From assembly GCA_023379725.1 (NCBI GenBank), contig JAMCPC010000114.1, positions 1 through 7,525 of the forward strand: a stretch of 7,525 bases of DNA. The letters are read 5' to 3'. Origin of the DNA: Actinomycetota bacterium. Its GTDB lineage: Bacteria > Actinomycetota > Acidimicrobiia > Acidimicrobiales > JAMCPL01. Below the pieces are notes generated by a model, which was given only the letters and a program-made list of their open reading frames with translations, was not told where the DNA came from and did no database searches. Position 1 is the stretch's first letter; each line of letters starts with the position of its first letter. Below are positions 1 through 6,300 of the stretch, one piece after another. The position numbers and the translations under genes were made by a program.

Positions 1-1032
1 GGATAACGTCACGCTATTTATTGGGGTACCTAGCGTCATTTTGTTGCCTGAGGACACTGCCAACGCTAGTCGCCCCCAATCTTCAATGCTGAGTTGTTGT
101 GGCCTCGATGTAGGCGGTATGCCTGCTTGACCGAGTGCATGTTCGTCACATAGAGGAGCTAACGAGTTCCTGAGCATTTTACGTCTGTGGCGGTATGCCA
201 AACCTATGAGTTTTACCATAGATTTGTAATCGGTAGCTACCGGAACTTGCGGCAGCCTGGAAAATATGACAATCGACGACTCTACGTTTGGTCTGGGGAA
301 AAATATATTTCTGGAAACCGAACCAGCCAGTTTGACATCTGAGAAGTATGACATTTTTACAGGTACCGCACCATACAGGCTGGAACCAGGTTTTGCTGTC
401 CACCTTAGCGCAACTTCACGCTGCACCATGACCACAATAGAGTCGACCTGTTCTGCCTCCTCAAGCACTCTCATCACGACCGGAGTAGCAATATTGTAGG
501 GTAAGTTCGATACCATCTTCCAGCGTGTAAGGGGTGCCGCTTTGGTGGCACCAGGATTGGGGGTGCCGGATGGCTGGAGCGGATTAGTCAGTGGAGTCGG
601 GAATGGCGCACCGAGGAGGTCGGGGGAATTTGGTGTGGCAGATGCACTGGTGGTAACGGCAGACACATCGTCAAATATAGTATTCATAGGTACCGTGAGT
701 GCATTTCCCTCAATTATTCGCAGGTGTCCATTCCCTTCGGACTCTGCCATAAAGCGCAACTCTCCAACTAATCGTCCATCGATCTCAATTGCAGTTACCG
801 TAGCTCCATATTTCAAAAGTTCTCTGGTAAGAGTACCAAACCCAGGGCCTACTTCGAGTACGTTGTCTCCAGATGACACATTGGCGAGTCGGCATATTTT
901 TTTTAAGGTATTCTGGTCGAATACGAAGTTCTGACCCAACGATCGCTTCGGGTAAAATACCTGCTTCTGCTGTATATTGGATGCATCGCTGCTAGCCTGT
1001 TTTTTCTTTTGCCTGCGACCGGTCTCCTGCAT
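1..1032 (-). CDS. rsmA: 16S rRNA (adenine1518-N6/adenine1519-N6)-dimethyltransferase RsmA (KsgA), 3' end cut off by window
   Basis: This enzyme uses S-adenosylmethionine to dimethylate two adjacent adenines in the 3'-terminal helix of 16S rRNA late in 30S assembly. The frame is open for 344 codons from the ATG at 1032 to base 1 with no stop, so the end lies outside, probably close by because the C-terminal domain is nearly complete. Visible motifs are SLGQNF (residues 31-36), SAM motif I EVGPGFGTLT (60-69), the acidic pair in IEID (82-85), the catalytic NLPYN (176-180), QREVALR just after it, and FFPRPNVESS in the C-terminal domain. Two oddities: a charged N-terminal tail of about 25 residues, and a Pro/Ser/Thr/Gly-rich insertion of about 45-50 residues (roughly 121-170) between the GNAL motif and NLPYN, where relatives have a short connection. 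The start lies 8 bases after the tatD stop, so the two genes are probably cotranscribed. I see no clear Shine-Dalgarno sequence. Family assignment is secure. Confidence 0.96.
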   Translation of the reverse strand, partial: MQETGRRQKKKQASSDASNIQQKQVFYPKRSLGQNFVFDQNTLKKICRLANVSSGDNVLEVGPGFGTLTRELLKYGATVTAIEIDGRLVGELRFMAESEGNGHLRIIEGNALTVPMNTIFDDVSAVTTSASATPNSPDLLGAPFPTPLTNPLQPSGTPNPGATKAAPLTRWKMVSNLPYNIATPVVMRVLEEAEQVDSIVVMVQREVALRWTAKPGSSLYGAVPVKMSYFSDVKLAGSVSRNIFFPRPNVESSIVIFSRLPQVPVATDYKSMVKLIGLAYRHRRKMLRNSLAPLCDEHALGQAGIPPTSRPQQLSIEDWGRLALAVSSGNKMTLGTPINSVTLS

Positions 1033-1040
1033 GTCTTTGG

Positions 1041-1949
1041 CTAGTGGCCTGTCTCGTTAGGGGTGGTTATTTTGAAAGCCCGTAGGGTATTAGAGTAGGT
1101 AATATCCTGTATGGTAGCCCTGCTCATTCCTTTCAATGCCCCGATATCGTCTCCTACCAATGCTACCCAGGCAGGACGATTGGGCTTTCCTCTATTGGGA
1201 GTAGGACTTAAGAAGGGAGAATCTGTCTCAATCAGGATTCTTTCTGGTGGACACTCTTTTGCAGCTTCACGGATGTTTGCAGCATTGGAAAAGGTGACTA
1301 TTCCGCTGAATGATATATATGCACCAAAACTCAATGCCGTCGAGAGTTCATCTGGGCCGCCAGTAAAGCAGTGCATTATGCTACGTTGCGGTGCTCCTTC
1401 GGTAGCCAGTACGGCAAAAATATCGTCCCATGCTTCTCTGGCGTGTATGACAAGAGTAAGGTCGTACTCTTTAGCCAGTTTAATTTGACCAGCAAACGCA
1501 GCCATTTGACTCTCTTTTGATGAGTTTTCGTAGTGGTAGTCAAGTCCACATTCACCTATCCCTACCAGCATGCCTGGATGATTGTCTGATGTTGTGGTAA
1601 TTAATTTTTCCAGTTCTCCCATATTGTCTTTCCAGGTTGCAGCATCGTGTGGATGTATCCCAGCAGTGCACCATAGGCCAAACCTACTTAAGTTATTGGT
1701 TGTCTGTTCGGCTGTACTATCAGACACTCCGCTATCAGATACTGCACCTGTTTGAGCCGAGTATCCTGACAGTAGGTCACGCAGTTGCAAAGTTAACTCT
1801 ATTCCCTCTCTGGAGGTATCCAGATCGGTACCGACGCATACGATGCCGGTAACGTCGCTACCGGCAGCATCTCTTATTGCATCAAGCGAATTATTCCACT
1901 GAGAGCCGTATTCACCCTGTATATGACAGTGGCTGTCTATCCATCCCAT
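1041..1949 (-). CDS. tatD: TatD family metal-dependent hydrolase (putative DNase)
   Basis: A cytoplasmic TIM-barrel hydrolase of the amidohydrolase superfamily; characterised relatives are Mg2+-dependent 3'-5' exonucleases. The metal-site motifs are in order: DSHCHI (His7, His9), GIGECGLDY (Glu133), VIHARE (His169), MHCFTG (His193) and ETDSPFL (Asp243), followed by the family's NRGKPNRP segment. At 302 residues it is longer than the usual 255-270. The excess is a Ser/Asp/Thr-rich insertion at about residues 61-88, between a helix and the strand leading to TAGIHPH, and it contains a five-residue tandem duplication. The ATG at 1949 follows the ctaF stop by 6 bases. A strong GGAGG at 1966-1970 lies 16 bases upstream, longer than ideal and inside the ctaF coding end. 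An ATG at 1956 has better spacing but is out of frame. The gene precedes rsmA directly, a common actinobacterial pairing. Confidence 0.95.
   Translation of the reverse strand: MGWIDSHCHIQGEYGSQWNNSLDAIRDAAGSDVTGIVCVGTDLDTSREGIELTLQLRDLLSGYSAQTGAVSDSGVSDSTAEQTTNNLSRFGLWCTAGIHPHDAATWKDNMGELEKLITTTSDNHPGMLVGIGECGLDYHYENSSKESQMAAFAGQIKLAKEYDLTLVIHAREAWDDIFAVLATEGAPQRSIMHCFTGGPDELSTALSFGAYISFSGIVTFSNAANIREAAKECPPERILIETDSPFLSPTPNRGKPNRPAWVALVGDDIGALKGMSRATIQDITYSNTLRAFKITTPNETGH
1717..1746. repeat. 15-bp tandem duplication inside tatD insertion
   Basis: Two adjacent 15-bp units (1717-1731 and 1732-1746) match at 12 of 15 positions, sharing ctatcaga and act. In the tatD frame they encode two VSDS-containing pentapeptides within the low-complexity insertion. 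The unit length keeps the frame, which fits growth of the insertion by slippage. Confidence 0.75.
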
Positions 1950-1955
1950 ATATCA

Positions 1956-2348
1956 TTAGATTGTACCTCCTCTGCGTGACTGGGTAGTAACACCGGTAGC
2001 TGCTACCAACATTAATCCCAGCGCAGGAGGCAGGAACCACCATCCAAACGCTAATGCGAGCCCGAACAGGAACGCACCCGCTCCAAATACTAATGGCCAT
2101 ATAGATCCATGCGGAAAAGAACCTATGACTCCTGCACCCTCTCTTATGGTCGAATCAGGACGATCTTCCGGCCTTGGCTTCATTCTCTTTGCCCACCAGT
2201 AGTAATATCCACCGGGTAGCAGACCGAGGAGCACTGCTCCAATTAACATTGCCGTACCCGAGGGCTCTCCCGACCAGAACCAGTAACCGACGGACACCAC
2301 TGCCATGAACAGTCCAATGCCTATTAATACAACTCCTTCAACTTTCAT
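1956..2348 (-). CDS. ctaF: Cytochrome c oxidase subunit 4, actinobacterial CtaF type
   Basis: A small integral membrane subunit of the actinobacterial aa3-type cytochrome c oxidase. It packs against the catalytic subunits and has no known redox centre. The 130-residue protein starts MKVEG, as is typical for this family. Two hydrophobic segments (about residues 5-25 and 34-51) form an N-terminal hairpin. A conserved polar stretch follows, with PRPEDRPDSTIREGAGVIG (about 58-76), then HGSIWPL and a long hydrophobic region (about 83-119) that can supply two further membrane segments. AGGAG at 2359-2363 sits 10 bases before the ATG and supports this start; an ATG at 2355 is out of frame. It follows ctaD by 59 bases, the usual ctaC-ctaD-ctaF order. 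Recognition rests on characteristic motifs, length and context. Confidence 0.93.
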   Translation of the reverse strand: MKVEGVVLIGIGLFMAVVSVGYWFWSGEPSGTAMLIGAVLLGLLPGGYYYWWAKRMKPRPEDRPDSTIREGAGVIGSFPHGSIWPLVFGAGAFLFGLALAFGWWFLPPALGLMLVAATGVTTQSRRGGTI

Positions 2349-2407
2349 CTCTCATGGTCTCCTCTTTGCTATTTTCCTCTCGTATCGGATTTTCTCTTAT
2401 GTCTGAC

Positions 2408-4201
2408 CTAATCGGATTCAACTGTTTCGGTTGTTCCGCTATTTGCTGAGCCTGAAATCGTTGCCTCTCTCGCATTACCATTTGTCGCTCTACCATTACC
2501 TGGAGGTGCGCCATTAATTAGAGGCGCTTTCTGGCTGTGTGCTGAGATAGCTATAGCATCTGGGTGATTAAAGTCCCATACAGGCCGCTCTGAGCGGATT
2601 GGCGGTATCCTTGTAAAATTATGAGTTGGTGGAGGTGAGCTTGTAAACCATTCGAGAGTGGTTCCATCCCAGGGATTGCTTGGAGCAGGTACCTTCTTGT
2701 CCCACGACAGATATATATTTAGCAGGAAGACAAGGAAGGACAATCCGGTAATGTCTGCACCAACAGTAGCTGCTATGTTTAATGCATGCCATCCCATCCC
2801 AACTTTGTATACTGCTACTCGTCGGGGCATGCCGTGAAGACCTAGAATGTACCAGGGTACAACAGTTGCGTTTACGCCTATAAACAGCAGCCAGAACTGC
2901 ACCTTTCCTATCTTGTCATTTAGATACCAGCCGAACATCTTTGGCCACCAGTAATACAGTGCTCCTACCGCAGCCAGCACTAGAGCGAATATTACGCTAT
3001 GGAAGTGGGCTACTACAAAGTAGGTGTCATGCATCTGAAAGTCCACCGGCGGAGAGGCAAGGAACATACCGGTCAGACCACCTATAAGGAAAGTAATTAG
3101 AAAGCCTATGCACATCAGCATGGGGGTAGTAAAGGTTATCTGCCCGCGCCACATTGTGGCTATCCAATTGAAGAACTTTATACCGGTTGGAACTGCAATG
3201 AGCAGAGAGAGGAGCGAGAAAAATGGCAACAGTACCACTCCGGTAGTGAACATATGATGTCCCCATACACCTGTGGATAGTGCTGCAATTGCGAGAGTAG
3301 CAAATACCATGCCCTTGTAGCCGAAGATTGGTTTTTTGGAAAACACCGGAATAATCTCAGTCACTACTCCGAAGAACGGCAATGCCAGTATATATACCTC
3401 TGGGTGTCCCCAGAACCAGAATAGATTTTGCCATAGTACGGGAACCCCACCTCCCTTTACAGAGAAGATATCCATGCCAAAATGCCTGTCGGCATAGAGC
3501 ATGATTAATGCACTTGTCAATACTGGGAAAGCCATCAGGATTAGGATTGCGGTTACTAGCATATTCCATACGAATATAGGCATCCTGAACATGGTCATAC
3601 CGGGTGCTCGAAGGTAAAAAATAGTCGTAACCAGGTTTACGCCGGTAAATATAGCAGAAAATCCGGTCAGGACAAGTGCAGCTATCCATGCATCAGGCCC
3701 TGCCCCAGGGGAGTTCACTGCGCTGGAGAGGGGGGCATAGGCGACCCATCCAAAGTCCGCAGCACCGCTTGCGGTAAAGAAGCCAAGTAACATGATAATC
3801 GAGCCACCAAGGTAAAGCCAGTAAGAGAGGGCGTTAAGGCGAGGGAATGCCATATCTGGTGCACCGATCTGGAGCGGGACTACGTAGTTGGCTAATCCAC
3901 CAAAGGCAAATGGACCAACGAAAAGATATATCATAATACTTCCATGCATGGTGAAGAGCTCATTGTATTGTTGGAAAGAGAGTAGTGAGCTGTGTTGGCT
4001 GGTCAGCTGCAGCCTCATGATAAGCGCCATGGCACCACCGATTATCATTAAGATAAGTGCCGTGAACATATACGACTTGCCGATTACCTTGTGATCCGTG
4101 CTGGTCAGCCACTTTATCAAGCCGCTTGGTTCATGATGCTCAGTGGTAGCGTGTTTTGTTTCCTCGGTAGGGATAAGCTGCTTTTCTTCGAGAAGAGTCA
4201 T
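2408..4201 (-). CDS. ctaD: Cytochrome c oxidase subunit I (aa3-type)
   Basis: The catalytic membrane subunit that reduces O2 to water and pumps protons. The 597-residue protein carries all the expected ligands: His86 in TMHGS and His401 for heme a, His399 for heme a3, and His266, His315 and His316 for CuB, with Tyr270 in GHPEVY placed to cross-link to His266. Proton-channel residues of the A-type oxidases are present: Asp116 and Asn123 in APDMAFPRLN and Glu268 (D path), and Lys342 in PTGIK (K path). About 12 membrane helices span residues 43-505. After the conserved core comes a long cytoplasmic tail, and its last 45 or so residues are Asn/Gly/Thr/Ser-rich. Two positions differ from the usual pattern: WGHHM instead of WAHHM, and HFHS instead of HFHY. 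AGGAG lies 9 bases before the ATG. It is second in the operon, 33 bases after ctaC. Confidence 0.98.
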   Translation of the reverse strand: MTLLEEKQLIPTEETKHATTEHHEPSGLIKWLTSTDHKVIGKSYMFTALILMIIGGAMALIMRLQLTSQHSSLLSFQQYNELFTMHGSIMIYLFVGPFAFGGLANYVVPLQIGAPDMAFPRLNALSYWLYLGGSIIMLLGFFTASGAADFGWVAYAPLSSAVNSPGAGPDAWIAALVLTGFSAIFTGVNLVTTIFYLRAPGMTMFRMPIFVWNMLVTAILILMAFPVLTSALIMLYADRHFGMDIFSVKGGGVPVLWQNLFWFWGHPEVYILALPFFGVVTEIIPVFSKKPIFGYKGMVFATLAIAALSTGVWGHHMFTTGVVLLPFFSLLSLLIAVPTGIKFFNWIATMWRGQITFTTPMLMCIGFLITFLIGGLTGMFLASPPVDFQMHDTYFVVAHFHSVIFALVLAAVGALYYWWPKMFGWYLNDKIGKVQFWLLFIGVNATVVPWYILGLHGMPRRVAVYKVGMGWHALNIAATVGADITGLSFLVFLLNIYLSWDKKVPAPSNPWDGTTLEWFTSSPPPTHNFTRIPPIRSERPVWDFNHPDAIAISAHSQKAPLINGAPPGNGRATNGNAREATISGSANSGTTETVESD

Positions 4202-4234
4202 CTTAGGATACTCCTATTTCTTTATATCGTAATA

Positions 4235-5062
4235 TCATATTTTTGTTCTTGAATTAGTTGACCTAACTTTTACTACCGGAGAGGGTAATTGGGATACTAC
4301 CTTGGAATGCCCTTCGGCTTGTTCTTGGTGTACCCATGACCAGAACTGTGTAGGTGAAACCGATTTCACCCTGAACAGCATCTCAGCATGGTATAGTCCG
4401 CAAAATTGTGTACACTGACCCTGGTAGGTTCCAGAATGGCGCACAGTCAGGTCAAAGACATTTACAACTCCCGGTTGGGCGTATCTGCTGAAATTGAATT
4501 GGCGTACATAAAAACCATGTACTACATCGGCTGATACGAGAGTAATACGTGCCGTCTTTCCGGTTGGAAGAACCATTTCGGGATTCTGCAGAGTAACTCC
4601 ATGGACATCGACATGTAGTTGCGGATAGTCAAAGTTCCATCCCCATTGGAATGCCGTTACCTTGATCTTTACGTAGGGATGTGTACTGACGGCATCGACC
4701 TTGTTCTCCACGTTAACCGTGAAAAAGAATACGATCAGTACGATGATGATAGGTATTACCGTATAGGTAATTTCCAGTGGTATATGATATTGGAACTGCT
4801 TTGGTATAGTGTCCGACTTTTTTCTGTACCGAAAGATTGCCCATAGTAGCAAGCTTAATGTGATACCTCCTACTACGATAGCTGCTATGACCAGCCATGC
4901 ATAGAGCATATGGGTATCATGACCCTGTGCGGTAGCTCCCTTGTAACCGCCAAATGCAGGTAGGTTGCATGCCGAGAGCACTGTGGCAAGAATTATTATC
5001 AATCCACCCGCGCCGAAAACACGCTTAAGGTGCTTGAATCTGCTTAGTTTGTTCCGTCCCAT
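4235..5062 (-). CDS. ctaC: Cytochrome c oxidase subunit II (CuA), predicted lipoprotein
   Basis: This subunit accepts electrons from cytochrome c, or from the bc1-bound diheme cytochrome c in actinobacteria, through a binuclear CuA centre outside the membrane and passes them to subunit I. The N-terminus has basic residues, a hydrophobic stretch and the lipobox LSAC, making Cys32 the likely lipidated first residue of the mature protein. Two membrane helices follow (about 53-77 and 98-117). The cupredoxin domain holds the electron-entry motif QWGWNFDY (139-146) and the CuA ligands His182, Cys217, Cys221, His225 and Met228. The backbone-ligand position is Gln219 in CTQFCG, often Glu in relatives. 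No cytochrome c domain is fused at the C-terminus, which ends in a basic, low-complexity tail. AAGGA 8 bases before the ATG supports the start. It is the first gene of the leftward block. Length (275) is normal. Confidence 0.97.
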   Translation of the reverse strand: MGRNKLSRFKHLKRVFGAGGLIIILATVLSACNLPAFGGYKGATAQGHDTHMLYAWLVIAAIVVGGITLSLLLWAIFRYRKKSDTIPKQFQYHIPLEITYTVIPIIIVLIVFFFTVNVENKVDAVSTHPYVKIKVTAFQWGWNFDYPQLHVDVHGVTLQNPEMVLPTGKTARITLVSADVVHGFYVRQFNFSRYAQPGVVNVFDLTVRHSGTYQGQCTQFCGLYHAEMLFRVKSVSPTQFWSWVHQEQAEGHSKVVSQLPSPVVKVRSTNSRTKI

Positions 5063-5096
5063 GTTTAGATTCCTTACTGTTTGGCTAGTTTACAGG

Positions 5097-5117
5097 CTGT
5101 GTGCAGTGGTTACACAG
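5097..5117 (-). repeat. Inverted repeat in ctaC leader
   Basis: CTGTGT at 5097-5102 and ACACAG at 5112-5117 form a perfect 6-bp inverted repeat around 9 bases. It lies about 35-55 bases before the ctaC start, downstream of the predicted promoter, so it could be an RNA hairpin or an operator. Such a repeat can also arise by chance. Confidence 0.35.
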
Positions 5118-5202
5118 TATGCCGCTATAGATCCGTTCCACTAAAAAATAATTCATATGCATCATTATACTAGTACTTGTATGTCCTAGGAAACTTGACA
5201 CT

Positions 5203-5232
5203 ATTATACAAGGTCATCATCTATTTGGGCAA
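5203..5232 (-). promoter_or_regulatory. Predicted sigma-A-type promoter for ctaC-ctaD-ctaF-tatD-rsmA
   Basis: Read on the minus strand, TTGCCC (5227-5232) and TATAAT (5203-5208) are separated by 18 bases. The -10 box is perfect and the -35 box matches TTGACA at 4 of 6. Transcription would start near 5196 and give a leader of about 130 bases before ctaC. A second minus-strand TATAAT at 5164-5169, 39 bp further on, has only a poor -35 match but could be an alternative promoter. Confidence 0.55.
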
Positions 5233-5236
5233 TGTA

Positions 5237-5258
5237 GCATGGGTATTTTTTCTCATGC
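5237..5258. promoter_or_regulatory. Imperfect palindrome, possible operator upstream of the cta promoter
   Basis: GCATGGG at 5237-5243 pairs with TCTCATGC, using 5252-5258, giving a 7-bp stem with one G-T pair around an 8-base T-rich centre. It begins 4 bases upstream of the leftward -35 box, a position typical for an activator or repressor site. The half-site gcatgggt recurs at 5277-5284. No regulator can be named. Confidence 0.35.
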
Positions 5259-5288
5259 GCGATCGGTGTCTATCGGGCATGGGTGAGG

Positions 5289-5345
5289 TGGGAACTGGCG
5301 TAAGTAGGGTGGGAACAAGCGCAGGAAGATGGGAACAAGCGTAGG
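5289..5345 (+). repeat. Three phased 16-bp direct repeats upstream of ispE
   Basis: The motif TGGGAACAAGCGYAGG occurs at 5310-5325 and 5330-5345 (15 of 16 identical), and a third copy at 5289-5304 matches the last at 13 of 16. The starts are 21 and 20 bp apart, close to two helical turns, so a protein bound to each copy would sit on the same DNA face. The last copy ends 14 bases before the ispE -10 box and therefore covers the -35 region, which otherwise has no good hexamer. This arrangement suggests a multi-site transcription factor operator; the factor is unknown. Confidence 0.65.
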
Positions 5346-5359
5346 TACCTGTATAGCGA

Positions 5360-5365
5360 TATAAT
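5360..5365 (+). promoter_or_regulatory. -10 box for ispE, near-leaderless
   Basis: A perfect TATAAT lies 10 bases before the ATG at 5376. Transcription would start at about 5372, leaving a leader of a few bases at most, as is frequent in actinobacteria. No -35 match is found at 16-18 bases; the third direct repeat occupies that place, so activation by a bound protein is plausible. Confidence 0.55.
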
Positions 5366-5375
5366 AGTTGACGCC

Positions 5376-6278
5376 ATGAACCATGATAAAGTTTTTATCG
5401 CAAAATCCAATGACTTGGGCTGTGCGAGTGAGTCGTCTCAGTTTGCTGCAGCTGGTTCGTCGTTCAAAGGTGATAGTCCTGCTATGGAATGTGCATATGC
5501 AAAACTCACACTCTCGCTACGGGTAATTGGCAGGCGGGATGATGGTTACCATACGATAGAGGCAGATTTGATAACTGTGGATTTTGCAGATACTCTCATA
5601 TTTGAGAGGGGTACAGGATTACAGGTAGTGGATGAAGTGCCGGGAGGGCTCGGATTGAGAGATATCTCTGCAGGACGCTCTAATCTGGTAAACAAAGCTA
5701 TGGCAGTAGTGGGAGAGACTGCGGCCGTTAGACTGCTAAAGCGCATACCTGCTGGCGCAGGATTAGGGGGAGGTTCAGCAGACGCAGCGGCAGTGCTCAG
5801 ATGGGCAGGATACAAGTCTTATAAGATGGCTTCGCGGCTGGGTGCAGATGTGCCGTTCTGTCTCATGGGCGGTATGGCACATGTCAGTGGCATGGGAGAG
5901 CAAATAAGCCGTTCACTTTTTGAAGAGAGTACTTTTGTACTGATGCTTCCCCCTTTCGGACTTGAGACCGGTCGTGTATACGAGCAATGGGATAGATTGC
6001 CGGAGTCACTTCGCCATCTGTCGGGTAATAGCGATAGGACTGATTTTGTAAATGACCTTGAACCTGCCGCATTGCGGCTGGAGCCTCAGCTTGAACTATG
6101 GAAAGAGGCATTCGGTAATGCAACAGGTCTAGAGCCTCATATGGCAGGTAGCGGGTCAGCTTGGTTCATTAAGGGATCAAAGGTGGAACTCGGCTTAGAG
6201 GGTAGAACAGAGCTTATAATCAAGGATATGCGAGCACCTATCCTGGAGGTGAATTCCGTCCCTGCTGTTTCTGCGTGA
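5376..6278 (+). CDS. ispE: 4-diphosphocytidyl-2-C-methyl-D-erythritol kinase IspE
   Basis: A cytoplasmic GHMP-family kinase that phosphorylates CDP-methylerythritol with ATP in the MEP pathway to IPP and DMAPP. Motifs in order: AYAKLTLSLRV with the conserved Lys43, RRDDGYHTIE (53-62), the glycine-rich ATP loop PAGAGLGGGSADAA (125-138), catalytic Asp158 in LGADVPF, and MAGSGSAWF (256-264) from the third GHMP motif. Family members usually begin just before the AYAK segment, so the first 36 residues are an extra, Ser/Ala-rich extension. An in-frame ATG at 5484 (Met37) would give a normal N-terminus and has a modest AAGGTGA 10 bases upstream. The ATG at 5376 has no Shine-Dalgarno sequence but fits a near-leaderless transcript from the TATAAT at 5360. 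I kept the long form; the choice is open. Even the short form (264 residues) is compact. The next gene starts 22 bases later. Confidence 0.93.
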   Translation: MNHDKVFIAKSNDLGCASESSQFAAAGSSFKGDSPAMECAYAKLTLSLRVIGRRDDGYHTIEADLITVDFADTLIFERGTGLQVVDEVPGGLGLRDISAGRSNLVNKAMAVVGETAAVRLLKRIPAGAGLGGGSADAAAVLRWAGYKSYKMASRLGADVPFCLMGGMAHVSGMGEQISRSLFEESTFVLMLPPFGLETGRVYEQWDRLPESLRHLSGNSDRTDFVNDLEPAALRLEPQLELWKEAFGNATGLEPHMAGSGSAWFIKGSKVELGLEGRTELIIKDMRAPILEVNSVPAVSA

Positions 6279-6300
6279 TATATTTTATGTAGAGAAAGAC

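Larger units (their letters stand above)
5063..5375. other. Divergent control region between ctaC and ispE
   Basis: This 313-base gap separates two divergently read units and encodes no recognisable protein. Going left to right it holds an inverted repeat in the ctaC leader, two TATAAT boxes on the minus strand, an imperfect palindrome upstream of the leftward promoter, an 8-bp direct repeat (gcatgggt at 5237-5244 and 5277-5284), three 16-bp direct repeats, and a plus-strand TATAAT just before ispE. These elements are described separately. I see no riboswitch that I can name. Confidence 0.8.

Noticed and set aside
179..403. Minus-strand 74-codon ORF
   Set aside because: It is an alternative frame inside the C-terminal domain of rsmA, whose own frame is intact and conserved there.
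266..934. Plus-strand ORFs of 77 and 130 codons (266-499 and 542-934)
   Set aside because: Both lie antisense to rsmA, which shows continuous conserved motifs on the minus strand, and their translations have no recognisable features.
1912..2100. Minus-strand ORF bridging ctaF and tatD
   Set aside because: It is out of frame with both genes; the end of ctaF and the start of tatD are fully accounted for by their conserved sequences.
5195..5223. Plus-strand TTGACA at 5195-5200 as the -35 of an ispE promoter
   Set aside because: No acceptable -10 box follows at 16-18 bases, and the start would leave a leader of about 145 bases; the TATAAT at 5360 is the better candidate.
5289..5345. CRISPR-like array
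   Set aside because: Repeat units are nearly contiguous, with 4-5 bases between the 16-bp cores and no spacers of 25-40 bp; no cas genes are present.
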